64,000 nucleotides of DNA from Sanghuangporus weigelae (GCA_033182465.1 CP137319.1:3162001-3226000); one strand, 5' to 3'; numbered from the stretch's first letter, positions 33,029 to 45,674 are shown. Numbers and translations: made by a program. Notes: a model not told the origin generated them from the letters alone.

Positions 33029-33904
33029 CTATCTATCGTGGGTGTCGTGAGAGAGCCAAGTCTCTGACGTCTTTTTAAGAGGCAGTCCAGCAGGCATAAT
33101 TAAGGAAGACCCTGAAGACAAGCGAGCATTGATTGATGACGCCTTATTTTACCTATGATCCTGGATGGTTAAGATGCCGGAGCGGAGAAGGATCTGAGAA
33201 GCGAACTTACGACATTGCGAGTCGGAACTGAATTGCTTCGCGTCATCACTTCGCAAGACAGTAGAGATGCTATCTCAGCGGAAGGGACACCACGACATGG
33301 GAAATAGAACACGCCGGCCGTCTAGCAATCTTCCAGAACGTGTCAACAGAAGAGGCAGAAACAAATTGGTATTGAACAAAGTTGTGAGGTGTAAATCACA
33401 TGATCATTTGCGACTACAACCCACTTCAGAGGCGGGAATCTTTCATCTCCTGGCCTCAGTGGACTCCGATTCGATGAGTAAAAAGGGACCAAGATACCAG
33501 GTGGAGCTACGCGATATGCGAAAGGGTATCCCGACTGTAATGATGGAAATGCACCCACAGAGGCTGCTCGGAGCCCACAACTCTTCATGTGAACAATGGT
33601 GACTCCGTAGGATATTTTTGAAGAATAACTGCCCGTACGTATAAAGTTTGATTTTGATCTGGCTTTTCCCTTGTCATTCGCAACTGTTGCCTCGCATCAA
33701 TCAGTGGCCGATACATGTGGGAAATAAACAGAACGTATTCACAGCGATTTTCGGAATTGTATCAAATAGAGCGCTGCACTGTATGGGACTTGATGCTTCT
33801 ATCAGCAAGCCCGTACACACTCCCAGAAGAACACAACGAAAGAATCACACAGACGTTCCAGTGCTGTTTTACCCCCTTCTTTCCTCTTAGGTTACTCGTC
33901 CATC
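33029..33904. promoter_or_regulatory. divergent intergenic region
   Basis: About 0.9 kb between the starts of the acyltransferase (minus) and the membrane-protein gene (plus), so it carries both promoters. The reading frames here (33267-33602 and its antisense) have no family signal. Confidence 0.45.
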
Positions 33905-35227
33905 ATGGCTACTGTTAATTGCTCAGAACTGAGCAATCCGACGACCCCACTGGCATTTCTTGAGCCGGACGTTGCAACAGAGCTAGAAGTATCTCGCTAC
34001 ATCTATGTAGCTAGTCTCGGAGTATATTTTCCCCCCATCACCAGCTTCGCTTCACTGACATTATAAGAGGCTTTTACATGGGACCTGTTTTCAAACGTTC
34101 CTGCAGATTACCAGCTTCTATTCGAGCACAGGATAACCCTTGCAACAGTAGCTTACTTTGTTTCAAGGTAAGCAATCGCAGCAGGATGCTTGATACATCT
34201 CTTGTTCATTTTGCTCCAGAGTTGTATCACTCACATACATAGTTACAAGCACAGTATTTCAAAGTATGTTCGTCTTCTCGTTGTCCTATTTTCTGAGCTA
34301 ATTCTTGTTAAGTTGGGAGTGTAGAGAATTGCCAGGCACTATTGGTTTCCCTGGGTGTCTGCTTTGCAGTCGCGGTGCCCGCAACTTCGCTGCTCTTCCT
34401 GTTTCGAATCCGGGCTGTTTTTAATGATCAGAAAATCGTCGTCTGGACCTTTGTATTTCTCTGGCTATCGGTTCTTGCAGGATGCATTACAGTGCCGTTC
34501 GCTATTAACGGTACACATATCGGTCCTACCTCGAATTGCATCAACAGCGGCGTTAAGCCCTTCAGCTCTGCGGGAATAGTCATCTCCGCAGTAAATGATA
34601 CGCTCGTCCTGTTCGCGATATCCTTGCGACTCGTGTATAATGCGTCCGGTACCAACAAGTCCGGGGTTCGACTCAAAAGCATCTGGCATGGAAGCACGTT
34701 ACCACAGATATCCAAGAGCATCCTTCAGAGTGGGCAGCAGTACTATCTGTACGTCTTTCCCCAACTGGAACCAGACTCCAGATCAAGAGATTGAAATCAT
34801 TCGTTTCATGGTCTCTAGCATAACTGTCGGATGGAATATTTTAGCTATGGCGATGATACTCGCCCCGTCTGTGCCGCCAGTGTACCGCGCTATGTTTACA
34901 ATCCCGAGCGTCGCTGTCGAAAATTGTATGGCGTGCAAAGTTTATCGCGACGTCAAGTTCGGCGTGATTCAATCCATGAATAATCTGACCATTCAGCATT
35001 CGTCTCGAAGCGCCGTTTCCAGCAATAACCATCATTCACGATATTGGCGTCGCGATGGGACGAAAGTGAGCGCACACGCAGATGATGGAATAATGGTGAC
35101 GACGTCAATGTCGAGAACAGTCGACCCACCTATGGAGCTTGATCTCCTCGGTAATTCTGCGAGCGGCCGCGCCTCCTCTTCGTACGAGCGCAATGGAGAA
35201 TCTAAAGTTAGTGGCCTTGCGGTTTGA
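33905..35227 (+). CDS. multi-pass (about 7 TM) membrane protein, 367 residues
   Basis: Exons 33905-34021, 34070-34167, 34220-34263, 34313-34748 and 34819-35227 join to 367 codons plus stop. The start ATG (MATVNCSELSNPTTPLAFLE) is followed by a first hydrophobic segment and the sequence FTWDLFSNVPADYQLLFEHR, a hallmark of an uncharacterised basidiomycete seven-helix family. Hydrophobic helices follow at about residues 65-85, 95-120, 130-155, 190-215 and 240-290, including FLFRIRAVFNDQKIVVW and the QYYLITVGWNILAMAMILA join. The last 80 residues are a Ser-rich cytoplasmic tail. The ligand and function are not known. It is divergently transcribed from the acyltransferase, so membership in the biosynthetic cluster is possible but unproven. 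Confidence 0.75.
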
Positions 35228-37658
35228 TCTATGTGACTAGATCCGCGACTAGATCCTTTCGGGAAATTCGTGTTCAAAAGTAGTAATTCGGACTTACAGC
35301 TTAGCCAGTTGATATGCACGGTAATCTAGACTACCATTGCAAATGTCTATTTCCATCCGACTTTAGGCGACGTTTCATCTTCACTCAATAACCTCCGCTG
35401 CTGATTCTGATCTTCGGAGTGACAACCATGCGCAGCAAAAAGCAAGGTTCATCAGGCGGATGTCTATTCGATTGAAGGCGAGTTGTACTCCTTCCTGCTC
35501 GATTATTTCCGGTTCCATTCTGATCATCGAGATGCCAGCTTATGTGCTAAAGAAAGTCTATATTCTCATGTGAACATAAGATTTTTGTTCGAGGTAGGCT
35601 TTACTAAATTACTACCGCTTTACAGAAGAGTTTCCATGGATCTTCTAATCTCTCTATTTCTCGGACATTGGGTGATGGTATCATGAGCGTATTAAGACTC
35701 TGCAGTTCTTTGAATTCGGCAAGCATGCCACGAGGAACGGTGTCCTACGCTGATTGTTTTTGTCAACTCTGGGCTTCTATTACATCTTTCTCTTCTTATC
35801 ATTTCTATCAGCCAAATAATTTATGCATCTTCCGTTCAGAATGGAGTTCGAAGCAGTGCGTGCTGCCATAGGCTCCCTTGCCGCGTCGCTGCTAAAGTCA
35901 CCACGGACGACAAAGAGAAGGTAAGCTAAAGATTGGATCAACCGACTTTCCAATCAATCGGATATATACCATCAAGGGATGTCGCCTTTAACTTGCTTAA
36001 ATCCGATAAGTACAAGCCACATTTATGGGCAAGATATCTTTCTTGCTCCCATCTGGAGGTATTTCAAATTAATAAAGTTAGCGTCTTTTATTGATTTAGA
36101 TTCATACGAATTGCAGGATGAGTGATATTCATATCCAGTGACGTAAGATCACCGGCATTTGATTATAGGGGGTAATATTCTCATGTTTGCCTGATTCATT
36201 TCAACCTGTGTGAAATCCTATGGTGGTTTCAAATATCTATTTGCATAATGGCTCCGCTCTGAAGAGCAGTCAGAGTCCCAACCTCGGAGCCTCACGATCC
36301 TTTACCCTACGATGATCCTTGGCTTGGATCTCAACAGGCGAGCATCATCATGAGGCAAGATGATTCTTTTGAGAGGCCTTCAAGCACGAATATGATATTG
36401 ACAGAACTTCACCAATCAGGGTAACGCAGGTAAAGCGATCCAACAATATCAAGGACGTCCTGAATTTAACAATGAGAAGTATGGAAACCAAATTGGAAAT
36501 ATGAATAGGTATGTCTTGCATGCGTCCTGACTAGTCATTTGAAATACAAACGCGAGGCCGGTTTGCATAGTGAGTTGCACTCTCGGATCGAGGCAAGAGA
36601 TACGCTAGGACAACCATAAGATTATTGTACATAGAATAACGAAATCTAATGAATTGTCGACTGATATCCGTACAAGTTGTACAGTACATAATTATCCAAC
36701 TAGCCAGTGAAAGTCCGAAGAAACCTTGACACTACGAGCAAGTTCGTCAGACACGGTGGAAACTTCGTCGATCCCATTCCATTCGGAGTTTCAATCCGAT
36801 ATGGCTCGCGACGCGACTAATGCGATGTTGTGTACTCATGTACACCTTCGAACTTAGCCTCTATCGGCATCAGTATAATGCATGTGCATAAAGAAGATTC
36901 CTGTGCCCTTCTACGAGGGGCGCATTTTTTTTCGGTGGTTAAAACTCGGACGTTGAAGATAGCGAAAAGGAATCAAAAGCTGATCAAGCAATAATAAATC
37001 ATGGAAAATTGCCTCTTACACCACAGAGTGGCGTAATATTCCTTTGCCTTTATACATACGATCACAAGACCTACATCCATCATGAACCTCTCGGATTAGC
37101 TCCAGAATCGATATCATTCGTCCTCGTCCTCGATAGCCCTAACCTTGTCTAACCTTGTCTAACGGTAAATTGCTCTGCCCCCTCTTCAAATCACAAGCAT
37201 TCAACATCCACATCCTGCCGATCATACAGTGCTTAAGCGAAGATGGAGAGGTCTAAGCACTCGAGATGCAAGCCGCTCTCAGCTTTGAGATGCTCTCAGT
37301 TGTGCCCTTGTCAGCATTGCGACTAGCCCCGGACCAGCTCCGATAACCGGTCACGTTCAAAATGTGACTAATTAGCCACGAAAGCCTCGGCGAAAGTTTG
37401 CTGGAGGCAAGTCGCGTTGCGTCAGACACATTGCTGGATGCGACTTCGAGGTGGCTTCTTGGGTACCACACCACCCCAAGGCGCTCCCTAAGCACTCAAG
37501 CCGCAGCTGGAAAACTATGGATGCACCCGATGCTGACAGTACTCTAACTACAGTGCACCCCGACAACTACCCCTCACGACTTTTCTGTACTAGCATCTTC
37601 GACTGTTCTCTCAGAAACAGCGTCTGCGGCAGATTAGTCAAGGAAGGTGGAGGCCACA
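35228..37658. other. gene-poor region, no gene recognised
   Basis: About 2.4 kb with only short frames on both strands and AT-rich stretches. A small direct repeat (CTAACCTTGT twice) lies at about 37139-37160. No transposase, reverse transcriptase or RNA gene was recognised. Confidence 0.5.
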
Positions 37659-38775
37659 ATGGTCTCTCCCGTGGAATCAACATCTGGTTCCGATACGAAC
37701 ATCGACTCGTCGCGTGCCACCCTGACACCAGTATTCGTTCATCGCCGAGCTCTTCGTCATCTTCCCTCACCGTCCTCGGTCACGCAAGAGATAGAGCATC
37801 AAACCTGTATAGCTGATGATGCTTCCAGGCGGAATACACGCACTAAGCGCCAGCCTGAGTCAAGTAGACCTGATGCGAGATTAGACAACAAATGCCTCAG
37901 ACCACTCGGCCCGAAGCATCTGGAATACGATTATAATGTCGCGAGGTAGACCCTCTCATCTGCTGTGGCTAGCAACTGCAGTAAATGACTTTTCTGGTTT
38001 CTCCATTCCGGTGGGACCGAAACCAAGCGACCAGGGAAGGAATGCATCCCTTTGATGCGACGGCATCCGCTGGTACACAAAGCAGCGAATGCCGTAGACG
38101 AGGCGGATAAGGCTCTCGGATGCGGACAACACTGGAACGCGAAAGCACTAGACGAGTGAATGAGATGCGAAGACCAGCCAGAATATCAGTGGAGCTCTTA
38201 TAAACCGAAAGCCGAACCCGAAAAGGAAGCCAGAGAATGAAGTGCGCGCGTTCAACTCGCTAAAACTTGTGAGCCACCCACACGAGCCCGAAAGCGTGAG
38301 ACTGTCGAAATGAAGAAAATCGATGTTTTCAACAAGAGAGAGATGAGCCCGTCGGGCTCAGTCGACGACGCTCCACAGCTTGAGGTCAAATCCACCGACT
38401 CATCTCTGTATCCAACACCTACTCGCAGTCTCGGCGAGTGCAAATGACGATCGCATCCACATTCATCTTCAACTTCCAAGTCGGATCCACCCTCCTCGTA
38501 TGCTCTGATCACAGAACACAATGTGCGCCCCCGCCTGCTCATCTGAGAAGCGCAGTCGTGGTTGGGCCAGAAAGAACACTCCTCCTGAGACTTCGATCAA
38601 CGTGATGGAAATAGAGATAACTGCGATGACGACCCGGAGTCCGGTCCTGGCTTTGCCGATAATGAGGTTCCGGTGTAATTCGCCTGCAGAAGGCAGACCA
38701 CCTCCTGCGCCATGCAAGAGAGGAAGAAGACCTCGAAAGCATCCTCTACCGCCCCCCGTTCCAACACTGGAATAG
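37659..38775 (+). CDS. possible Ser/Arg-rich hypothetical protein (uncertain)
   Basis: An ATG at 37659 opens a 97-codon frame (MVSPVESTSGSDTNIDSSRA...) to 37949, with a biased Ser/Thr/Arg composition typical of disordered fungal proteins. Further plus-strand frames with similar composition occur up to about 38775 (KREMSPSGSVDDAPQLEV near 38330). I could not find a confident chain of splice sites. The antisense frame 38469-38717 is also open. It may be a real disordered gene, a relic, or chance. Confidence 0.22.
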
Positions 38776-39238
38776 TTACCGAAGAACGCTGCTGCTGCAG
38801 TGATGGCCGCACAGAGTCGGAAAGGCTCTTTTCAAAGAGGCACAGCGTCGCTTCTTCCCTTCCATTTAAATAGTCCCCAGATAACAAATCCTTCACACCT
38901 CTAATGATCCATTTCGCTTATTGTCTTCCGTTTCCGGTGTCCTTGTCCACAGCATTGCCACAACCACGCTTTCTTATATCTATATTAATGACATCTTTTT
39001 ATTTAACAGCTTGTACAACCTCGGAAGGTTTACGCACAAAAGCATTGTATAACTTCACAATATCCCCGCATACTTCTTTTATTCACCTATAATGTACACC
39101 ATCACACCAGACTCTTTGTATACGTAGTGTCTGTAGATATAGTGGAAGCAATATCTGATATCCTCTTGAGCAATCACAGCAAGAATACGCAAGTGTAAAA
39201 GAACAGAGTCAACGTACATGCATGTACAGGTACAAATC

Positions 39239-41056
39239 CTAGTCCTGAATACCTCCCCGTCTCCGAGCGCTCTTCACAGCTTCACGGTGTCTCCGCTTCC
39301 AATCACGCGTCAGCTCGACCTTTCGCGACTCCCAGCGCGCTTGTATCTCTTCGTCAGTCTCAGTGCGGAAGAATTCTATTTTCCCGGAAAAAATGTCTCG
39401 AGGATCTCCGGGCTTTAAGTCCAGCGAAGAGTTCGGTAGAAGGGAGTGGGGGAAGAAGAAAGGACGTTTAGGATCAAATTCAACCATAGGCTGGTGAGGG
39501 AGCGCGCTAGGTGCGCCCATGGTCGGTTGTAAGAGATCAGAATCGGAGGGTGGTTGGACTGGCAGTGGTGGCGCGGAGATGGTTGAAAGCTCTTCATCTA
39601 ACTCGAGGTCGAGATTGTCAAGTATTGAAAAGCCGGCTACGAGAAGAGCGTTCAGAGCTGAGAGAAGTAAAACTTGTAGATGGAAGTGAACTTACCATCT
39701 TCAGGTCTGGGAGCAAACATGTCTTTGAGTTTCGCCGTTTGGACCGATGCTATCGTCTCGGACTGAGTCACTTCATCTGCAGTTCCTCTGTAGTCTCGGG
39801 GACTGGCAGTCTTCTCGGTAACAGTAATTGCCTCTCCGTGCTCCCTCGGCTCGCTCATAGATTCGATTCGCGTTGAACGCGGAACATATTCGATCCCGTC
39901 ACCCTCAGCATTGGGTTCTTCGGCCGCCATCAAAGATCCAGACTTTTCGACGTCAATATCCAAATCGCTAAGACTCTCAACACCACCCCAGTCATCATTG
40001 TCACCAGATTTGCTTCTTGCTGTACCAGAACCGAAGAGGGAGTCGAGTAAAGCGAGAGAGCGGGTCTTCTCTTCAGCAAGGTCCATTCCGATTTCAGGCT
40101 GCTGCTCGACGTGATGAGGCTCGTCAGCAATGATGCCAGCGTCGAAATCAACAGGAAGTGATGACGAAGTCGGCCGAGGCGAAAGGGAAGGAGAAAGACG
40201 ATGTGTGTGATTGGAAACGACCACCTTGGGATGCTGCTCGAGAGCCAGTTCGTTTTCGTGCGCCTTCTCGCTCGAGCTCTTATCAGGTAGAATGATTCCA
40301 TTTCCATTGTCTAGCATGATCCCTCTCATGTATGTGCTTCCCCACTCCTCCGGATCGATCTTCCTTCTCCTCGCTCGTAGGAGTGTTTTATTCCTGGCTT
40401 TCCTTCTTTTCACTTTAACCAACTGTTTTTGAGCAGCGGAATAAACTGGGTTGGGGAGCGGACGAAGGGGACGCATACGCATAGGGCGAACCAGTCGGCC
40501 CAGAGGTGTAATACGCCAACCAGATCGGAGTGACGTCGGAGAAACAAGAGACATATCGGCAGCGTGCACGCCTTGTACGCCGCGTGCGAGACGGCGCCGC
40601 TTGGTTGGCCGATTGACCGAGTCATTCACACTTTCATTCTCCCGATTGATTCTGTAGAATTAAATACATGAGCAAAAATTGACAGATATTGGAGATGAAA
40701 CAAAAGGGAGGGGAAGCTCACCGTTCGCGAAAATCGGGTTTTGCCTCGCCGATTCGTAACTTGGCACCTTTCCATGTCGTTCCGCTCAGGAGATTCAGAC
40801 CTTTCAAGAAAATATCAGACCAAATCAAAGAAATTGAAGCCCGATGATGCGCACATTTCGCAAGCTGCGATTTAGTTGTTTCGATTGTCACGTAGGCGTA
40901 TGGCCTAGGTTGACCAAGCGCATCAAGCTTACCGAGACCATCGAGGGCTTTGACGATGCCGAAGGAAGAAAAGCGAGATGTAAGGTCGGCAGCAGATGTT
41001 TGAGGGGTCAGCCCAGATACATGCAGTCGCTTTGATATCACCTCCGAGCCGCTCAT
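39239..41056 (-). CDS. nucleolar RRM protein Nop8/NOL8 homologue, 551 residues
   Basis: Exons 41056-40855, 40800-40722, 40651-39696 and 39657-39239 join to 551 codons plus stop. The N-terminal 95 residues are one RRM: KRLHVSGLTPQTSAADLTSR, then YAYVTIETTKSQLAKC and LNLLSGTTWKGAKLRIGEAK, which parallels human NOL8 (KKC..LN.T.WKGG.L.I..AK). A basic segment follows (TKRRRLARG, KVKRRKARNKTLLRARRRK), then an acidic disordered middle. The C-terminus has FFFPHSLLPNSS and WKRRHREAVKSARR, as in the Nop8 family. Family members are nucleolar factors for 60S ribosome assembly. The 54-nt first intron (40801-40854) has no stop and keeps frame, so automated models may miss it. Its start lies 168 bp from the GCV1 start on the other strand. 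Confidence 0.85.
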
Positions 41057-41224
41057 AGTCGGGAATAAGAAAAGAAAAGAAAAAGAAAAAAAGAGTCTAG
41101 GGCCGGCGCTCGCAGCACGTGAACCATTGATCCGTCGCGGACTGCTTTCAGCGCGGTGACCGACATACTTATTACAGAGTCGCCTCTTGCGCATCGACCA
41201 CGACCACCGCCGTGCACGAGTAGG
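41057..41224. promoter_or_regulatory. shared divergent promoter of Nop8-type gene and GCV1
   Basis: 168 bp between two start codons, so transcripts start within a very short shared region. It holds pyrimidine/purine-skewed tracts (AAAAGAAAAAGAAAAAAAGAG type on plus at about 41066-41095) and a CACGTG E-box-like site near 41117. Confidence 0.6.
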
Positions 41225-42649
41225 ATGTTAACGTTGCTGGGGGCACGTCGTTTGTCCGGGCTTGGTGTATGGCGTTCATCTCACGTTCGCGGCTTCAAGT
41301 CTTCCGTACGGGCTGCACAAGAGCAATTCCGGAAGACAAATTTGTATGAATTCCACGTAGAAAATGGCGCAAAAATGGTCCCGTTCGCGGGATATTCAAT
41401 GCCTCTATCGTACGGGAGTGTTGGAACAGGTGAGAATCAAGTTTGACTTGTGTTTAATTTGGACATCCAGACAGTATAAGGAATACAAAGCTAACTCGAC
41501 TCAGTTGCCAGCCATCACCATGTTCGAAATTCCGCCGGCCTCTTTGACGTAGGACACATGCTCCAATCCAAGTAAGTATACACACTCTTAGATGCTTCTG
41601 TGGCTTATATATTTTGTCCAGTTTCCTCGGCGGGTCGGCAACAGAATTCCTCGAATGGCTAACACCATCGTCCTTAAGCGCACTTTCACCTTACTCATCC
41701 ACTCTTTCCGTGCTTCTTAACGAGAAAGGAGGCATAATTGATGACACGGTCATCACGAAACATGCATCGGATGCATTCTATGTCGTAACTAACGCAGGTA
41801 GACGAGATCGAGACCTAGCGTGGTTCAAGGAACGGTTGGACGAATGGAATTCTGGATCAATCGCAAAAGAAAAGGGGATTGTCCAGCACGAGGTTCTTGA
41901 AAATTGGGGGTTAATCGCTCTACAAGGTCCAGAGGCGGCTTCACTGTTGCAAGGGCTTACAGCATACGACCTACGTGGGTTGACGTTCGGCCGTTCGGCG
42001 TTTGTGCCCCTTGAAGGGTTCAACGTACACGTTGCCCGCGGGGGCTACACGGGTGAAGATGGCTTTGAAATCTCTGTCCCGCCATCGCAAACACTGGAGT
42101 TAACCAAACTCCTCTACAGACCCCCTGTACAGCTCGCAGGACTTGGAGCACGAGATAGTCTAAGGTTGGAGGCTGGGTTGTGTTTATACGGGCATGACCT
42201 GGATGAGGAAACAACACCGATTGAGGCGGGACTGACTTGGGTTGTCGGAAAGGAGCGGAGGGAGAAGGGCGGGTTTATTGGCGCTGATGTCGTGAAGAAA
42301 CATATCAAGGAAGGGCCGCCGAGACGGCGAGTTGGTCTTATCGTCGAGGGTGCTCCTGCACGAGGTACGATCACCATTTGATTTGTTGCTTTATCGCACA
42401 GATATTGATCCATTCAACAATGCAGAGGGTGCACCAATAAGCACCCCAGATGGCACTACCCGCCTTGGAACGGTTACCTCCGGCATTCCATCACCATCTC
42501 TAGGGAAGAACATCGCAATGGGCTATGTTGCGTCAGGGCACCACAAAAAGGGCACTGAGCTTGCTGCGGAGGTGCGCGAGAAGCTAAGGAAAGCGATCGT
42601 CGCGCCGATGCCGTTCGTCCCTGCTCGGTATTACAGAGGCGAGAGCTGA
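41225..42649 (+). CDS. GCV1: glycine cleavage system T protein (aminomethyltransferase), mitochondrial, 412 residues
   Basis: Exons 41225-41429, 41505-41571, 41622-42364 and 42426-42649 join to 412 codons plus stop. The first 30 residues (MLTLLGARRLSGLGVWRSSH...) are basic and Ser-rich, as in a mitochondrial presequence. The mature protein starts at RKTNLYEFHVENGAKMVPFAGY, and the folate site includes GGIIDDTVI with the conserved Asp pair. Later family motifs are ARGGYTGEDGFEI, LRLEAGLCLYGHDLDEETTP, EAGLTWVVGK and, at the C-terminus, NIAMGYVASGHHKKGT. The enzyme moves the aminomethyl group of glycine from the H protein to tetrahydrofolate, releasing ammonia, in the mitochondrial matrix. Length agrees with fungal Gcv1 (about 400). 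Confidence 0.95.
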
Positions 42650-43068
42650 AGCAGATGAAGGGTCGAAGGTGTCGGCATGTCCGGCTCATGCAAGTTAATG
42701 TCATTTCTGACGAAACTACTCTCATCCCTTACTTACACATAACCAGTCGGACTCCTGGCGATCCAACTCGCCATCTACATATGGAAGCGCAATTATGTTT
42801 ACATGCTTAAATGCCGAACTTGTTGCCGTTGAGACCTTTCATATCGTACTGCGCTCTTGTATGCGCTCTCAAGGTTGACTTTGGGTCTAGAAGCATTGTC
42901 GCAATGACGAAAACAAGACGAATACTAGACTACCTCGAAACAAAAAGAAATTCGATTAAAGTGGATGTATGTGTCCATCAATGCCTTCCGCAGGGAAAAT
43001 CATTCCTATTACCGAGACCTAGACAAAGATCAGATTCTTGCTCAAAGTGAAAGGGGAATGGTTCTCAC
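42650..43068. other. short intergenic region between convergent 3' ends
   Basis: About 0.4 kb between the stop codons of GCV1 (plus) and the first FDNGP-family gene (minus). Nothing else recognised. Confidence 0.5.
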
Positions 43069-43668
43069 TTATAGTTTCTCCCATGCACCCCATCCATCGA
43101 CGTCGTGCATGTTGAACGTCGTCGACAGGTTGACGGCTCCTGTGATTGTAGGGCCATTATCAAACTTCAACTCGAAGCCTGAGTTTCCGATCGTACCATC
43201 GACACAATGCTCTCCCGCAAGGTCGTGCTTGTGATCGTACTGCAGTATGGCGCTTTGAGACGTGAACGGCTGCAAACCTCGAGACATGGTTGCTTTGAAT
43301 ATCGTCAACCTCCCTTCAACAACGAAAGTCGCTATGACCTCTTTGACATCGTTCCTCACGAGCGTGCCCCAGGCTTCTTTATGACTGGAGGATTTCTGCG
43401 GCTGTGAAGGTCTCCCTTGGCCCATCAGCACTCTTGTATCATCGACATCGTCGGGTCCGCCTTTTCTGTGTCCGTCGGCACCTGCATTCGATCCTCGGAT
43501 GTTATCGGTGTCTTCAGCTCTAGTGGTTGCCGAGAATCTCGCGATTCCGATTCCGGGAAATCGGGCTATGCCTGAGATTCTGGTGAATCGTCCGGGTGTG
43601 TGAGTGAACGTTGCGCCAAAGGTCCTAATGGCGAACATTGATTGTACTTGTAGGTGTCGTATAAGCAT
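43069..43668 (-). CDS. FDNGP-family protein A (unrecognised family), about 199 residues
   Basis: ATG at 43668 opens 199 codons (MLIRHLQVQSMFAIRTFG...). The first 100 residues are Gly/Arg/Ser-rich and could be disordered or a presequence. Residues about 110-199 hold the family core: WGTLVRNDVKEVIATFVVEG, LQPFTSQSAILQYDH, GTIGNSGFELKFDNGPTITG and a final WGAWEKL. The alternating pattern suggests an all-beta fold of about 90 residues. Four further copies of this core lie in the next 6 kb. The open frame just upstream (to about 43932, ATG MYQRLNSLQRLIPSTFYD) could be another exon of this gene. I know no function for the family. Confidence 0.6.
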   Translation of the reverse strand: MLIRHLQVQSMFAIRTFGATFTHTPGRFTRISGIARFPGIGIARFSATTRAEDTDNIRGSNAGADGHRKGGPDDVDDTRVLMGQGRPSQPQKSSSHKEAWGTLVRNDVKEVIATFVVEGRLTIFKATMSRGLQPFTSQSAILQYDHKHDLAGEHCVDGTIGNSGFELKFDNGPTITGAVNLSTTFNMHDVDGWGAWEKL

Positions 43669-44268
43669 AGATTATCTGGAACTGGCGCGAAGCTTCTCGT
43701 CTAACGTGGTCGACGAGGGCATTGTTTCATTGCCTTTATCCTCTTTTTCAGCGCCTAAATTTTCGTGCATGCCGTTTCCTTCGACTTTTGCAGACGCGTT
43801 CCCATCTCGCCGAGCAACGTAAAGTGGTGGCTGAAACCATCGGACGCCGATAAACTTTCGTCTCTGCAGCTCCCGCATATCGTAAAAGGTGCTCGGAATG
43901 AGGCGCTGAAGCGAGTTTAACCGTTGGTACATGTGATCCTTTGGGATAGGATCTATCAAAGTGCTGCGCCGACTAGTGCTTTTCGAACGTCATCGGGAAT
44001 GGAACTTTGTTCAAATCACTTTCCTCAGGGTACAAGCACACCATTGGAGATTTGCATTCAGACAGTTGAATATGATTCTGATATTCTCAGGCTCGAATGC
44101 AGTTCTTTCACTTTTGCGACATCGATATATCGGATCTACATTTGCATGGAGGTAAAAGAGTGCCGATCTACGTAACTGCGCATAGCTGTCCGTTGCAACC
44201 TTCATAATTCGCACCTATGAAGGATAAGATGCATGCCTGGGATTCGAGGAGCAAGTTAGAAAGCTCAC

Positions 44269-44754
44269 CTAGAACGCTCTCCAACCTCCATTTCCATGGA
44301 TTTCGCATTCGTTTGAAGGCGTCGGGTGATTGATGCTGCCCGTAATATGGGGGCCATTGTCAAAGCGCAAATCGAAATCTAAAGTTCCGATGGTGCCATT
44401 GATTGCATGACATCCTTCCAGGTCAGCTCTATACTCGTATGTGAGCTTGGCTTTCTTTGACGTGAATGGTTGCAAGCCTCGATTTATGCCCGCTCTGAAG
44501 ATCATCAGGCTTCCTTCGACCACGAAAGTTGCTACAATTTCGTAAAAGTTGTTCCGAACGAGCGTCCCACGGGCATGTTTCTTCTTGGGTGGTTTCTGTG
44601 GTTCCTCAGGCAATAGGAACTCGGGTTCGCCAGGTTCTGTCGGTACGTCTGGTTCTGGCGGCCCTCCTTGATCTACCAACTCTTCTCGAACTGACGACGT
44701 ATCTGATCCTGACGAATATGACGGTTCCGACAGTGTTTCCGGTCCGGCTGACAT
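44269..44754 (-). CDS. FDNGP-family protein B, about 161 residues
   Basis: First ATG in frame at 44754 (MSAGPETLSEPSYSSGSDTS); the frame is open a little further upstream without an ATG. The N-terminal 65 residues are Pro/Glu/Ser-rich and end in a Lys-rich stretch (PKKKHARG). The core follows: GTLVRNNFYEIVATFVVEG, LQPFTSKKAKLTYEY, DFDLRFDNGPHITGSINHPT and GGWRAF. It is closest to protein A, next to it on the same strand. Function unknown. Confidence 0.6.
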   Translation of the reverse strand: MSAGPETLSEPSYSSGSDTSSVREELVDQGGPPEPDVPTEPGEPEFLLPEEPQKPPKKKHARGTLVRNNFYEIVATFVVEGSLMIFRAGINRGLQPFTSKKAKLTYEYRADLEGCHAINGTIGTLDFDLRFDNGPHITGSINHPTPSNECEIHGNGGWRAF

Positions 44755-45356
44755 TGGTGCTGAATCGTATTGTGAATGAGTACCATTATTCAAGTCATTT
44801 AATGACGAACACTGACGGATATCAAGCTGGCTGACAACTTATGATGATGCTAAGCTGGGGGACTTCTGGTCCTGAGGATAGACACTGCGCCTTTATATGT
44901 GTATCCGGCGCGTTCTTCAGCTCTCACAGGATGTCATGATTGAGCCCATTTCTCGGAAACTCGCTATCCATAGGATAGCGAATAACGTCTTTGGTTAGAT
45001 GGACGTGGGCATGCGAGGAATCTATCTGCTCGACTAAGCAAAATCCCAGAAGAACCGATGAATGTCGGATAATGATTCAGACCGATGGTCCTACTAAGGA
45101 AGAACCTCATTCTCCAGTCTATACAAATGCGCTTGGCACTTGTGTCTCAAAAGATAATTTCGGCCAATCAAGCATATTTCAAACTATATCTCGACCGACA
45201 CGACGAAACCACCGTATCGATCTTTACATTCACAACAAACGACATTGTCTCAATATCCAATTCTCGAACTCATTTGACCTTATTCATTTATCACTTCTTC
45301 CTAAGCTACTGTCAGTTCTACTTGCCAGGCGTGTTGATAGAAACGAAGACGTACAC

Positions 45357-45674
45357 TTAGAGCGCAGCCCAAGTACCACTGCCCGTGACGGGCGTCTTGC
45401 TCGACAACGCAGGCTGGTTGAGGTCACCTGTGATAGACGGACCGTTGTCGAAGTTGAACGAGAATGTCGCTGTACCGATGCTGCCGCTGATATTGTGCGC
45501 ACTCGACAAGTCGGACTTATTGTCATACTTGAGGGTAGCGTCCTGCGAAGTGAATGGCTGGACACTCGGCGAGATCGTGCTGGTGAAGGACAGCTGGGTT
45601 CCCTCAACGACGAAGTACATTATGACTTGGCCAGTCGAGCCTCTGACGACACAACCTGGGACTGATTTCGACAT
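45357..45674 (-). CDS. FDNGP-family protein C1, 105 residues
   Basis: ATG at 45674 (MSKSVPGCVVRGSTGQVIMY) is preferred over the longer open frame, which begins at a non-ATG codon in the presumed leader. The leader carries GTTAGT...TTCCTCAG, a likely 5'UTR intron ending just before the ATG. The whole protein is the family core: FVVEGTQLSF, VQPFTSQDATLKYDN, FNFDNGPSITGDLNQPAL and GSGTWAAL. It has no signal peptide. It is almost identical to protein C2 at 48820-49137, in opposite orientation; the only residue difference I see is Ser (C1) / Asn (C2) before GTW. A TATA box lies at 45808-45815. Confidence 0.7.
   Translation of the reverse strand: MSKSVPGCVVRGSTGQVIMYFVVEGTQLSFTSTISPSVQPFTSQDATLKYDNKSDLSSAHNISGSIGTATFSFNFDNGPSITGDLNQPALSSKTPVTGSGTWAAL

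Noticed and set aside
35228-39238. Search for a retroelement or transposase to explain the gene-poor stretch
   Set aside because: No reverse transcriptase, integrase or DDE motif and no long terminal repeats were seen by eye.
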